Part shown: positions 28,328 through 38,114 of the stretch, piece by piece
Numbering within the stretch: the stretch's first letter is position 1
Layout: each line of letters opens with the position of its first letter
DNA from: Prochlorococcus sp. AG-424-E18
GTDB taxonomy: Bacteria; Cyanobacteriota; Cyanobacteriia; PCC-6307; Cyanobiaceae
Reading direction: 5' to 3'
Assembly (NCBI GenBank): GCA_003210155.1
Contig: QCNC01000001.1
Span: forward strand, 62,001 to 126,000
Length of the DNA stretch: 64,000 nt
Notes under the pieces: generated by a model
What the model was told of the DNA's origin: nothing
The model's input: only the letters and a program-made list of their open reading frames with translations
Database searches by the model: none
Made by a program: the position numbers and the translations under genes

Positions 28328-28759
28328 CTAATTTTTGTTACCAGAGGATGTTGTAGAGAATAGCTTATAAAGTTCTTTACAAACCAAAAAAAGGTTATCT
28401 TTTTGTTCTTTTTGCGGTAGATGAGTGCCAGTCATTTCCCAATCACCAATTGTTGCAACTCTCCATCTCTCGGATGGAACAATCATACCTCGCATTATTA
28501 TTCCCAACAGTTTCGGGACTCTATCATTATTATGATTTTCAATTCTTAATTGTAAGAGTATTGCTCTACATTCAATAAGAGGACTCCAACCAGGGAAATG
28601 AAACGCAAAATCAATAGTATCTTGCAAGGATTCATTATTTGAATTGTCCCACGGACTAAAGTTTACGCTTGCATCTGGAAAATATTTCCTAAACAAAGCT
28701 GCAGCAGAAGCAATTTTATTAGCTATTTCAACGTTACTTACATTTGAACTCGCATTCAT
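28328..28759 (-). CDS. Protein of unknown function, 143 residues
   Basis: A soluble-looking protein with an N-terminal helical part (ASNVSNVEIANKIASAAALFRKYF), a Trp-rich middle (FSPWDNSNNESLQDTIDFAFHFPGWSPLIECRAILLQL) and a C-terminal SERWRVATIGDWEMTGTHLP segment. No membrane segment, signal peptide or known catalytic motif is seen. It lies upstream of ho1 on the same strand, 57 bp away, and divergent from icd. I do not recognise a named family. Confidence 0.68.
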   Translation of the reverse strand: MNASSNVSNVEIANKIASAAALFRKYFPDASVNFSPWDNSNNESLQDTIDFAFHFPGWSPLIECRAILLQLRIENHNNDRVPKLLGIIMRGMIVPSERWRVATIGDWEMTGTHLPQKEQKDNLFLVCKELYKLFSTTSSGNKN

Positions 28760-28968
28760 AAGTAGCTGAGTATTTTATTGAAAATGACATAATTTGCTTT
28801 AACTTGCTTATTAACTACTTTTTCTTTTAATAAAGATGTTGAAATGCTGATCAATAAAGTGTTCTCTATTCACATTTAGATAATAAATTTCTAGGTTTTA
28901 AAGAAAATAACTCATCGCAAATTACAATACGAGAAATTTAATGAGTTATCTTTTATTAATTCAATGCT

Positions 28969-30393
28969 ATGCCAAAATTTGAAAAATTAACTTTACCTAA
29001 TGAAGGCGAGATAATAACTTTTAATCAAGGCAAACCTAATGTCCCAAATAATCCAATTGTCCCATTTATTAGGGGTGATGGTACTGGAGTTGATATTTGG
29101 CCTGCTACTCAAATAGTTCTTGATTCAGCGATTCAAAAAAGCTATGGTGATGAAAGAAAAATTAATTGGTTTAAAGTCTATGCAGGCGATGAAGCTTGTG
29201 AACTTTATGGAACATATAACTATCTCCCACAAGATACTATTGAAGCAATCAAACACTTTGGTGTAGCCATCAAAGGTCCTTTAACAACTCCCATCGGTGG
29301 AGGTATTAGATCTCTTAATGTTGCATTAAGGCAAATCTTTGATTTATATAGCTGTGTTAGACCATGCAAATATTATTCAGGAACTCCAAGCCCTCACAAA
29401 AATCCCCAAAATTTAGACGTTATTGTTTATAGAGAAAATACTGAGGATATCTACATGGGAATTGAATGGGAAGCGGAGGATAATAATTGTCTTGAATTAA
29501 TTAAACACTTAAATAACATTGTCATACCAAAAAGTAAAAATTTAAAAAATAGATCCATACCAAATGGATCAGGTATTGGAATAAAACCAGTAAGTAAATC
29601 TGGTAGCCAAAGGCATATTAGAAAAGCCATTGAACATGCCAAAAGACTATCAGGAGATAAAAGGCATGTGACTCTTGTACATAAAGGGAATATTATGAAA
29701 TATACAGAAGGTGCATTTAGAGATTGGGGATATGAATTAGCAGTAAATGAATTTAGAGAAGATTGCATTACAGAAAGAGAAAGCTGGATTTTAGATAATA
29801 TTCAGAAAAATCCAGAAATTACAATTGAAAATAATGCGCGAAAAATTGAACCAGGTTTTGACAAACTTACAAATAACAAAAAAGCATTCATTTGCGAAGA
29901 AATAAAAGAAGTTATTGCATCAATATCAAATTCTCACGGAGATGGAAAATGGAGAGAACTAATTCTTGTTGATGATCGGATAGCTGATAGTATATTTCAA
30001 CAAATTCAAACTAGACCTCAAGAATATTCAATTCTTGCAACATTAAACCTTAACGGAGACTATGTTTCTGATGCAGCTGCAGCAATTGTTGGAGGCCTAG
30101 GTATGGCTCCTGGTGCAAATATTGGAGATAATGCAGCAATTTTTGAAGCTACGCACGGTACCGCTCCAAAACATGCAGGCTTAAACAAGATTAATCCAGG
30201 CTCAGTAATTCTGAGTGGTGTAATGATGCTTGAATATTTTGGTTGGAATGAAGCAGCCAACTTAATTACTAACGGTTTAAGTAAGGCAATAGAGCAAAAA
30301 AAAGTCACCTATGATCTTGCACGCTTAATGGAACCAAAAGTAGAACCCTTATCTTGCAGCAGTTTTGCTGAGAAGATTATATCAAATTTCTAA
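28969..30393 (+). CDS. icd: NADP-dependent isocitrate dehydrogenase
   Basis: A 474-residue enzyme that makes 2-oxoglutarate, the carbon skeleton for ammonium assimilation. Motifs include PFIRGDGTGVDIWPA, the substrate loop GGGIRSLNVALRQ, RENTEDIYMGIEW, HKGNIMKYTEGAF and the coenzyme-binding EATHGTAPKHAG. The cyanobacterial length with its internal insert (about residues 270-310) is present. Upstream DNA (28760-28968) is AT-rich; a GTG-N9-CAC imperfect palindrome near 28859 does not fit the NtcA spacing. Confidence 0.97.
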   Translation: MPKFEKLTLPNEGEIITFNQGKPNVPNNPIVPFIRGDGTGVDIWPATQIVLDSAIQKSYGDERKINWFKVYAGDEACELYGTYNYLPQDTIEAIKHFGVAIKGPLTTPIGGGIRSLNVALRQIFDLYSCVRPCKYYSGTPSPHKNPQNLDVIVYRENTEDIYMGIEWEAEDNNCLELIKHLNNIVIPKSKNLKNRSIPNGSGIGIKPVSKSGSQRHIRKAIEHAKRLSGDKRHVTLVHKGNIMKYTEGAFRDWGYELAVNEFREDCITERESWILDNIQKNPEITIENNARKIEPGFDKLTNNKKAFICEEIKEVIASISNSHGDGKWRELILVDDRIADSIFQQIQTRPQEYSILATLNLNGDYVSDAAAAIVGGLGMAPGANIGDNAAIFEATHGTAPKHAGLNKINPGSVILSGVMMLEYFGWNEAANLITNGLSKAIEQKKVTYDLARLMEPKVEPLSCSSFAEKIISNF

Positions 30394-30395
30394 TT

Positions 30396-31745
30396 TTAAA
30401 AATTATTTTTATTTTCAAAAACTTTCCAAATATTAACCAGAGAATCTTTAGTGCCAATGTTTCCAGGATGAGTAACAATAGGAAGTTTTTCGCCATTTTT
30501 TAGGTTGTAAGTCACCACTGAAATGCCTGTTAAAATCTGTCCTTCAAGATAAACACAATCTGCATTAAGTCCATTACTAAGAATCAAATTTGTTGTTATT
30601 CCACCTTTTGAAATCAAATATCCTATTTCATACTTCAAATCTGCAACTAGTTCAGCAATAAAACAAGCAAGTAAATTATAAAAATTAAATAGTTCAGAAG
30701 AACCTAAGGACATAAATTTTCTTGAAGTAAACAAAACAGGAGTTTTTCCTTTCTTAAAAGAAAATCTAATTTCTTTCAAAAATTTATTTTTAAACAAATT
30801 CATACGCATCTGATTATTGTCTGATGAACTAATTTTAAAGAATTCAAAAACATCTAATTCAACTGGATTGCAATTACTTATCTCTAATAAATTATTCAAT
30901 TGTATTGTTGAAAGTTCTACATATGATCCAACAATTATCAGTCCTGGAAGAAAGCTTTTTTCTTTATTTCTTATTCTTAAATTAGAGAAAAATATTTCTC
31001 TCTGAGAGACATTTTGTTTACCAGAAACTGAACTTATAAAACTCGCTGCAGTTCGAAAAAGAAATTTTTTTTGTTTAATTAATTTTTTAATTACTAAAGA
31101 AAATTTTTTTAGTTGAGAATAATTTTCTACATCTACAACTACATGTTTATTATTCTTCAAGTTCTTTAGTTTTTGAAAAACAATATTATTTTCATCATCA
31201 TTTAGCATTGCGATATCTGACAATAAAAGATTTTGAATATCATCAAAATTTATTTGAGATTTACTCTGCTGAAATAAAAGATTCTTGACATTATTTGTCG
31301 CATATCCAAAAATTTTATCTTTTGCAAAAATTGTTTGACTAATAGGGGTTTTATCAACAAAATGAGATCCATTAATTGTTAATCTTTTACCCTCTATAAA
31401 AGCTGGAATATGAAAAGTAGCATCAAAAGGACCTATGCAACTATTTAGGACACTTGGCTCTAAAAAGTTATGTCCTCGAAGAGTAGAGTCTCCTCTACTT
31501 ATAAAAATAATTTCTTCTTCATAGGCTTGAGAAGCAATAACAGTCTTAAGATTTTCGCAAATTTCCTCTATTGTTAATTTCGCATCATTTTCCGATAGTG
31601 ACCTTGTATTAGCCAAAATAAAAAATAAATTAGATTTAGATTGAAAACCTTTGACTAAAGTTGAGAAGTCCCACTTAAGCAGTAACAAGCAATCATAAAC
31701 AGTTTGAGAGCCTGTAGGATCATCATCTATAACGACAAATTTCAT
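30396..31745 (-). CDS. Four-carbon acid sugar kinase family protein (DUF1537)
   Basis: A 449-residue protein starting MKFVVIDDDPTGSQTVYD, the N-terminal signature of the DUF1537/OtnK-type sugar-acid kinases. The central SRGDSTLRGH and the C-terminal LISKGGITTNLILSNGL fit the nucleotide-binding half. Characterised members phosphorylate four-carbon sugar acids such as erythronate or threonate and usually sit beside a PdxA-like dehydrogenase or class II aldolase. Neither is seen here; the neighbour is a mutarotase 13 bp upstream. Confidence 0.83.
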   Translation of the reverse strand: MKFVVIDDDPTGSQTVYDCLLLLKWDFSTLVKGFQSKSNLFFILANTRSLSENDAKLTIEEICENLKTVIASQAYEEEIIFISRGDSTLRGHNFLEPSVLNSCIGPFDATFHIPAFIEGKRLTINGSHFVDKTPISQTIFAKDKIFGYATNNVKNLLFQQSKSQINFDDIQNLLLSDIAMLNDDENNIVFQKLKNLKNNKHVVVDVENYSQLKKFSLVIKKLIKQKKFLFRTAASFISSVSGKQNVSQREIFFSNLRIRNKEKSFLPGLIIVGSYVELSTIQLNNLLEISNCNPVELDVFEFFKISSSDNNQMRMNLFKNKFLKEIRFSFKKGKTPVLFTSRKFMSLGSSELFNFYNLLACFIAELVADLKYEIGYLISKGGITTNLILSNGLNADCVYLEGQILTGISVVTYNLKNGEKLPIVTHPGNIGTKDSLVNIWKVFENKNNF

Positions 31746-31758
31746 AAATATTGCATAA

Positions 31759-32613
31759 TTACTTAAGAGATTTTATTTGTATTGACGCATTTAATCTTTT
31801 ACTTTCATTTGAAGGAATCATAATGTTTCTAAATCCATCAACAAAAGAATTTCGAGGACTAGTCCAAGGTTCGAGACATATCATTCTTCTGGGAGGATCA
31901 CTCCAAATAACACCTAAATCAAAAGGATATGGATGATTTAAAGTTACCTCTCTTCTAAAAATTTTATCTCGAAAAGAACTTCTACCGGAAGTATACATAA
32001 GTAGATCAACTCCTAAATTAATTTTTTTTAATTCATTCAAAGTATTGCTAATAATGTTTCTTTCTTGATCCTGACAATTAAGCGGGTTATTGATAAACTC
32101 TAAATTTTTGAAATCTGAAACTTTAAAATAAGGATGCAAACCAAAATTTATTGGCATAACAAAGTCTGTTTTATTCTTAATTAGAATTTCAAATTCTAAA
32201 CAGTTGATCTTTAAGGAAACTTCTATTCTTAGTTCGAAATCGAAAGGATAATATTTTTTTGTTTTTTTAGATGCATTTAAGAATAAGCATAAAAATTTTT
32301 CATTTTCATTAAATGAGTATTGCCATTGCAAATCCCTAGCGAATCCATGTTGTGGTAATTGCCAATAACCATGTCCAAATACTGAACTAGAGGTATTGAG
32401 ATTTCCACATATTGGAAACAAGATTGGAATGCCTCCCCTAATACTTTTTGTCTTATCGATAAATCTTTTTTCATCGAAATAAAGTATTTCAATACCTTCT
32501 GAAACCCAATTTGTAATAACGCCTCCTCTTTCAGGACAAAATTTAATGTAATTATTTTGATCTAATTGAAAGACAAAAATTCCCTGCTCTTTATTAAATA
32601 ATTCAAGTTTCAC
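31759..32613 (-). CDS. Aldose 1-epimerase / hexose-6-phosphate mutarotase-like protein
   Basis: A 284-residue galactose-mutarotase-fold protein. The His of GYWQLPQHGFARDLQW and the NFGLHPYFKV segment fit the family's catalytic and sugar-binding histidines, and the C-terminal PRRMICLEPWTSPRNSF carries a candidate catalytic glutamate. The short length and PQHGFAR motif fit the YeaD-type hexose-6-phosphate subgroup, though this is inference. Co-directional with the sugar-acid kinase downstream and the hydrolase upstream. Confidence 0.8.
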   Translation of the reverse strand: MKLELFNKEQGIFVFQLDQNNYIKFCPERGGVITNWVSEGIEILYFDEKRFIDKTKSIRGGIPILFPICGNLNTSSSVFGHGYWQLPQHGFARDLQWQYSFNENEKFLCLFLNASKKTKKYYPFDFELRIEVSLKINCLEFEILIKNKTDFVMPINFGLHPYFKVSDFKNLEFINNPLNCQDQERNIISNTLNELKKINLGVDLLMYTSGRSSFRDKIFRREVTLNHPYPFDLGVIWSDPPRRMICLEPWTSPRNSFVDGFRNIMIPSNESKRLNASIQIKSLK

Positions 32614-32622
32614 AATTATTAC

Positions 32623-33522
32623 TTAAAGAGAATCAACCCAATCCAAAATATGCTGATTGACTAATTCAGGTATCTCATCATGAGGACAATGTCCTGCATC
32701 AAGAATAATTTCTTTTGTATTTTTTGGCGTAAATTTTTTGTATAGATTTCTTTTTTTTGGAGTGTTCATCCATGGATCTTTCCCACCCCAAAGAAGTAAT
32801 AATGGTGCATTTAGTTTTGCGAATAACTTATCCAACGGCAATCCCTGAGGACCTGATGGGTTAAATACACTTCTAAAAACATTAAAAGCTCCGAAATCTA
32901 GCGAAGGCTTCCTTATTGACTCAACTAAAAAATCATCAACATTTTTTTTATCAACATAAACTTGATTCAAAGTTTTTTTAATATTTTTTGGATTTCTCAT
33001 ATTCTCAAAAATCAAACGTTGAAGAACAATATTTTTCAAAAATATGCCGGCAACTGTTTCAATTGAAGTTTGCAACATATTCTTTTTGATAGTTTTTTCT
33101 TCACTAAAATATCCTGCAGCATTAAGTAATATCACTCCCGCGTTAAGATCATTTAATTCTGCACCAGCTGCTAATGCTGCGTAACCACCTAATGAGTTCC
33201 CTACAACAATTGTAGGTTTTTTTATTTTCTCTTTTACATAAGCTACAACCTGGTCTTTCCATAAAGATCCTGAGTATTCGACGTCTTGAGGCTTAGGACT
33301 TTTTCCAAATCCAAGTAAATCCAAAGCGTGAACTTCGTATTTCGTACTTAAAACAGGAATATTAAATCTCCAATGATCAGTAGAAGCACCAAAACCATGA
33401 ATTAATAAAATTGCATATTCTTTTGATGTTTTCTCAGGCTTAGCTGAAACAGTATGTATTGGGTAATTTAAAAAATTCCAGTCATAATTTACATCACTAT
33501 CTAGCAGAGCTGATTTTTCCAT
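32623..33522 (-). CDS. Alpha/beta-fold hydrolase
   Basis: A 299-residue hydrolase. The oxyanion segment LLIHGFGASTDHWR, nucleophile elbow VGNSLGG (Ser110), LLWGGKDPWM (candidate Asp) and GHCPHDEIPE (catalytic His) are all in place. The GHCPHDE ending resembles plastid and cyanobacterial hydrolases related to pheophytinase or chlorophyll dephytylase, but the substrate is not shown by sequence. A paralogue with the same pattern lies at 61108-62022. Confidence 0.85.
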   Translation of the reverse strand: MEKSALLDSDVNYDWNFLNYPIHTVSAKPEKTSKEYAILLIHGFGASTDHWRFNIPVLSTKYEVHALDLLGFGKSPKPQDVEYSGSLWKDQVVAYVKEKIKKPTIVVGNSLGGYAALAAGAELNDLNAGVILLNAAGYFSEEKTIKKNMLQTSIETVAGIFLKNIVLQRLIFENMRNPKNIKKTLNQVYVDKKNVDDFLVESIRKPSLDFGAFNVFRSVFNPSGPQGLPLDKLFAKLNAPLLLLWGGKDPWMNTPKKRNLYKKFTPKNTKEIILDAGHCPHDEIPELVNQHILDWVDSL

Positions 33523-33566
33523 ATTTATGAAAATACTATATTGTTTAATACTAATAAAATTATTTC

Positions 33567-34934
33567 CTAAAGAAGACCTACAGGATCAGCTGCAACATCA
33601 TCTGAAATTTTATTACCATCATTTGGTGGCTTATCTTTTAGAACAATTCTCAAGAGAACAGGTGCAAGAAATGTAGTTCCTATAACCATTAATAAAATAG
33701 CTGCTTCAAGAGAAGGAGTTAACAACTTAGCGCTTGTTCCTAGCCCAAGGAAAATTAAACCAACCTCTCCTCTAGGCATCATGCCCAAACCTACAACTAA
33801 TCTATTTGTAGGTTTATCACTCGAAAATACCCATCCGGCAGCAATTTTTCCAATAATTGCCACAACTAATAAAAATCCAGCAACTACAAGTGCTGACCTA
33901 CTTGTTGGATCAAGTGGATTAATAACTGATAAATCCATTCCAGCTCCTACTAATACGAAGAAAATAGTTGCGAATAAGGAGACTAAAGGTAAAACGGATT
34001 GTTGAATTGCGTGATTATTTTTAGAACTACTAAGAATGAGTCCAGCCGCAAAAGCACCTAAAGCTGCTTCCAATCCAATGGCTGTTGCGACAAAACAACA
34101 CAGCACAAGTATCACAAAAGAAGCTACCACTACAGCTCCAGGAGCCTTTAATCTATCTAATAACCAATCAAACCCTGGGGCTGCTGTTCTACTTAATGCG
34201 ATAGCAGCAATAACAAATACTACAGCTGCAGCAACTAATTTCACAATAGGAGCAATTTCTAAAGTACCTCCTGCAGCGAGAGCAACAACAACAGCAAGAA
34301 TTACAATTCCCAAAATATCGTCTAGCACTGCTGCACCAATAACAATCTGTCCTTCTCTGGTTTTTAAATATCCCAACTCACCAAAAACACTAGCAGTAAT
34401 TCCTATACTTGTAGCTGTCATAGATGCTCCAGCAAAAACTGCTGGAATTAGATCTACCTGGAAAATAAACATTAATCCAAGAGTTCCAAAGGCAAAAGGT
34501 AAAATCACACCAGCCATAGCAACTGTAAAAGCCTGAGCTCCGACAGCTACTAATTCCTCTAACTCACTTTCTAATCCTGTTAAAAATAAAAGAGCATATA
34601 AGCCCAGAGTTGCTACTGCTTGGAGGGATGGAAAACTTTCGAAATAAACATCAGGTACTGCTTCTGGGGGGATTGACGCCAACGAGCTAATAACATTTAC
34701 AAGTCCTTCATTTAATTCGGTTCCAGCCGAAGGTGGTATCAACAAATGGAATCCAGATGCCCCTATTACAACCCCTGCGAGAAGCTCGCCTACTATCGTT
34801 GGTAAACTTAGTCTTACTAAGACTTCTGCTAATGCTCTTGCAGCTAAAAATATCAATAGAAACCTTATAACTCCTATCAACGTTTCAGCAACTTCTAAAT
34901 CATGTGCACTTAATTCAGCAAGTAAACAATACAT
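33567..34934 (-). CDS. Cation/proton antiporter (CPA2, Kef-type transmembrane domain)
   Basis: A 455-residue membrane protein with about 12-13 hydrophobic segments, including LPTIVGELLAGVVIG, GASMTATSIGITASVFGELG with TREGQIVIGAAVLDDILGIVILA (the ion-binding DD pair), and GMMPRGEVGLIFLG. It lacks the C-terminal TrkA/RCK domain of KefB/KefC. Likely a Na+/H+ or K+/H+ antiporter in the plasma or thylakoid membrane; the ion is not defined by sequence. Confidence 0.9.
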   Translation of the reverse strand: MYCLLAELSAHDLEVAETLIGVIRFLLIFLAARALAEVLVRLSLPTIVGELLAGVVIGASGFHLLIPPSAGTELNEGLVNVISSLASIPPEAVPDVYFESFPSLQAVATLGLYALLFLTGLESELEELVAVGAQAFTVAMAGVILPFAFGTLGLMFIFQVDLIPAVFAGASMTATSIGITASVFGELGYLKTREGQIVIGAAVLDDILGIVILAVVVALAAGGTLEIAPIVKLVAAAVVFVIAAIALSRTAAPGFDWLLDRLKAPGAVVVASFVILVLCCFVATAIGLEAALGAFAAGLILSSSKNNHAIQQSVLPLVSLFATIFFVLVGAGMDLSVINPLDPTSRSALVVAGFLLVVAIIGKIAAGWVFSSDKPTNRLVVGLGMMPRGEVGLIFLGLGTSAKLLTPSLEAAILLMVIGTTFLAPVLLRIVLKDKPPNDGNKISDDVAADPVGLL

Positions 34935-35088
34935 ATGAAATGAGAGAAAAAATAAACTACCTAATTGGAAGATAGTTTATGGAGGGCCCACTTTAAGAAA
35001 TATGTAAGAAAAAAGCAAAAATACTCAACAAGTGTGGATCTGAAGTTACAACAAAGAAATTTTCAAAAAAATGGCTATTGTCTAATAT

Positions 35089-37635
35089 ATGACTAATCCA
35101 ATGAATTCCAACGAACCCTTCGATCTACGCTTGCCTACCCCAGGCTGCTACTTAGATCCTGAGAAAGCTGGCATGGATTCTGATGCTGTTTTTCAAGGAA
35201 TGACAGCTCATCTTTTTTATACCCTTGGAAAGTTAGCCACTTCTGCAAGTCCTCACGACTTGTACATGGCTTTAAGTTATGCAGTTAAAGATAGGCTAAT
35301 GACAAGATATTTAGCCAGCCAAGAAGTCATAAGAAAAAAACCACAAAAAACAGTCGCCTACTTATCAGCAGAATTTTTAATAGGCCCTCAATTAAGTAAT
35401 AATCTTCTAAATCTTGGAATAACTCAAGAGGCAGAAGATGCTTTAAAAAGATTTGGAATTGAATCATTGTCAACAATTCTTGAAGTTGAAGAGGAGCCTG
35501 GATTAGGAAATGGTGGACTTGGCAGACTTGCAGCTTGTTATATGGAATCATTAGCATCTCTACAAGTTCCAGCGGTTGGTTATGGTATTAGATATGAATT
35601 TGGAATATTCAATCAGTTAATTAGGGATGGTTGGCAAGTTGAAGTAACTGACAAATGGTTAAAAGGTGGATGGCCATGGGAACTTCCACAACCAGACGAA
35701 TCATGTTTCGTTGGTTTTGGAGGCAGAACTGAAAGTTATAGAGATGATAAAGGAAACTACAGATCAAGATGGATTCCCTCTGAACATGCCATTGGAGTTC
35801 CCCATGATGTTCCGGTTTTAGGGTACAGAGTAAATACATGTGACAGATTAAGATTATGGAGAGCTGATGCAACTGAAAGTTTTGACTTTTATGCATTCAA
35901 TATTGGTGATTATTATGGTGCAGTAGAAGAAAAAGTTGCATCTGAAACACTTTCAAAAGTTCTATATCCAAATGATGGAACTGACGAAGGTAGAAGATTG
36001 AGACTTAAACAACAACACTTTTTTGTAAGTTGTTCTCTTCAAGATATGTTGAGAAGCCTTGAACAAAGATCAATACCAATAACAGAATTCCCTAACCATT
36101 GGACAGTCCAATTAAATGATACCCACCCTGCTATTGCAGTTGCAGAATTAATGCGACTTCTTATTGACCAATATCAAATCGGCTGGGATAAAGCTTGGAA
36201 TATAACAACCTCCTCAGTTGCCTATACCAACCACACATTACTACCAGAAGCTTTAGAGAAATGGGATTTAGGTTTATTTAACGATCTTCTTCCTCGTCAT
36301 CTAGAAATTATTTATGAAATTAATTGGAGGTTTCTACAGCAATTAAGACTACGTTATCCTGGAGATGACAAGATCCTTCAAAAACTTTCAATAATTGATG
36401 AAGAAGGCTCCAAATCAGTTCGTATGGCCCACTTGGCTACAATTGGAGCCCATCATATAAATGGAGTTGCAGCTCTTCACTCAGATCTAATCAAAAGACA
36501 ACTTCTGCCTGAATTCGCAGCATTATGGCCTGAAAAATTTACAAATGTAACTAATGGGGTCACTCCAAGAAGATGGGTTGCCTTATCTAATCCATCATTA
36601 TCTAACCTTCTAGAAGAAGAAGTTGGTCCAAATTGGATAACAAATATGGAACTTCTTAAAAAGTTAGAAGAAAAAAAAGATGACAATAATTTTTTAGAAA
36701 AATTTGAAGAAACTAAACTAAATGGCAAAAGAAAATTAGCTAGTTTTATCCATTCAAAAACTGGAATACTTGTAGATCCATCAAGTTTATTTGATGTTCA
36801 AGTAAAAAGAATACATCAATATAAAAGACAACATTTAAACGCTCTTCAAATTATTGCTCAATATTTAAGAATCAAAAATGGTACAAACAAATATGAAGTA
36901 CCAAGAACAATAATATTTGGAGGTAAAGCTGCACCAGGCTACTTTATGGCAAAGCTGATGATTCGATTTATAAATGGTATTGCTGACGTAGTCAATTCCG
37001 ATCCAGATATGGATGGTCTACTAAGAGTTGTTTTTCTACCAGACTACAACGTTAAACTTGGCGAAATAGTGTATCCTGCAACTGATCTTTCAGAGCAAAT
37101 TTCAACTGCTGGAAAAGAAGCATCTGGAACTGGAAATATGAAATTTGCAATGAACGGAGCGTTAACTATTGGAACCTTAGATGGAGCTAATGTTGAATTA
37201 AGAGATCTTGTCAAAAAAGAGAATTTCTTCCTTTTTGGTAAAACTGAAAGTGAAATTATGGATTTAAAAAATAATAATTATTCCCCCAAAACTTTTATTG
37301 ATCAATGTCCAGAACTTAAAGAGGTTATCCGCTTAATTGAAATAGGACACTTTAGCAATGGGGATAAAGAATTATTTAAACCTTTGTTAAATAGCTTGGC
37401 CGGTCATGATCCATTCTTCGTTATGGCTGACTTTGAAGACTACTTAAACAAGCAGGATATAGTCAGTGAGTGCTGGAATAATAAAAAAGCTTGGAATAAA
37501 ATGGCATTATTAAATACTGCTAGATCAGGATATTTTTCTTCTGATCGATCTATTAGAGAGTACTGCAAATCCATTTGGAAAGTATCTCCAATGCCAGTTG
37601 AAATTACTTGCGATGTCGAAGAATTAACTAATTAA
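35089..37635 (+). CDS. glgP: Glycogen phosphorylase
   Basis: An 848-residue glucan phosphorylase that releases glucose-1-phosphate from glycogen. Markers are YLSAEFLIGPQL, GNGGLGRLAACYMESLA, the VTNGVTPRRWV region, RIHQYKRQ, and the pyridoxal-phosphate motif EASGTGNMKFAMNGALTIGTLDGANVE with its Lys. The reading frame is complete. Its end overlaps the convergent unknown gene at 37628 by 8 bases. Confidence 0.97.
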   Translation: MTNPMNSNEPFDLRLPTPGCYLDPEKAGMDSDAVFQGMTAHLFYTLGKLATSASPHDLYMALSYAVKDRLMTRYLASQEVIRKKPQKTVAYLSAEFLIGPQLSNNLLNLGITQEAEDALKRFGIESLSTILEVEEEPGLGNGGLGRLAACYMESLASLQVPAVGYGIRYEFGIFNQLIRDGWQVEVTDKWLKGGWPWELPQPDESCFVGFGGRTESYRDDKGNYRSRWIPSEHAIGVPHDVPVLGYRVNTCDRLRLWRADATESFDFYAFNIGDYYGAVEEKVASETLSKVLYPNDGTDEGRRLRLKQQHFFVSCSLQDMLRSLEQRSIPITEFPNHWTVQLNDTHPAIAVAELMRLLIDQYQIGWDKAWNITTSSVAYTNHTLLPEALEKWDLGLFNDLLPRHLEIIYEINWRFLQQLRLRYPGDDKILQKLSIIDEEGSKSVRMAHLATIGAHHINGVAALHSDLIKRQLLPEFAALWPEKFTNVTNGVTPRRWVALSNPSLSNLLEEEVGPNWITNMELLKKLEEKKDDNNFLEKFEETKLNGKRKLASFIHSKTGILVDPSSLFDVQVKRIHQYKRQHLNALQIIAQYLRIKNGTNKYEVPRTIIFGGKAAPGYFMAKLMIRFINGIADVVNSDPDMDGLLRVVFLPDYNVKLGEIVYPATDLSEQISTAGKEASGTGNMKFAMNGALTIGTLDGANVELRDLVKKENFFLFGKTESEIMDLKNNNYSPKTFIDQCPELKEVIRLIEIGHFSNGDKELFKPLLNSLAGHDPFFVMADFEDYLNKQDIVSECWNNKKAWNKMALLNTARSGYFSSDRSIREYCKSIWKVSPMPVEITCDVEELTN

Positions 37636-38083
37636 TATTTTTCTTATCTGGTGAATCTGGAGTTTGATGAAATAATCTATTCAAAATTAATCGATCCATA
37701 TTTAATGGGTCTGGGGCTAATTCATTTGCGATCTCTCTAAATTTAGATTCTATATTGTTGGAAATTTTTGCATCAAATATTCTTTCCATTAATGCTTCAA
37801 TTGAATATAAATAGGCATTAACACTTTCAAGTTCGTTTAAAGCTTCAGTAATTTCCGTATCAGAAATATGTTTTTCTTTTAGAATGATATCTTTATTTGA
37901 TTCTCTGTCAGATAATTCTCTCTGTAACTCATCAGTAATTTTCATACAAAGAGTTCTAAAAGATTGAATAGATGCCCAATTCAATTCTTGTTGCTGCTTA
38001 AAAGTGGGAAATTCTCTAATCAGACGATCATGCTCTTTATAAAATCTCTGACAATCAGAGCATTGACATGGTTCTTCAGCCAA
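37628..38083 (-). CDS. Protein of unknown function with N-terminal cysteine cluster
   Basis: A 151-residue protein. The N-terminus has CQCSDC (residues 6-11), a possible metal site; the rest is highly charged and helical, with coiled-coil-like spacing between about residues 20 and 110. No membrane segment or signal peptide. It overlaps glgP by 8 bases at its 3' end and lies 31 bp from the next unknown gene on the same strand. I recognise no family. Confidence 0.65.
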   Translation of the reverse strand: MAEEPCQCSDCQRFYKEHDRLIREFPTFKQQQELNWASIQSFRTLCMKITDELQRELSDRESNKDIILKEKHISDTEITEALNELESVNAYLYSIEALMERIFDAKISNNIESKFREIANELAPDPLNMDRLILNRLFHQTPDSPDKKNIN

Positions 38084-38114
38084 AAGAAAATATAATTCTT
38101 TTTATATCATCTCA

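Noticed and set aside
28855..28880. GTG-N9-CAC near-palindrome upstream of icd as an NtcA site
   Set aside because: NtcA needs GTA-N8-TAC; the spacing is off by one and the outer bases do not fit.
34036..34536. 166-residue plus-strand open frame, Ala/Thr-rich
   Set aside because: It is a shadow of the antiporter gene on the other strand; hydrophobic codons read in reverse give this composition.
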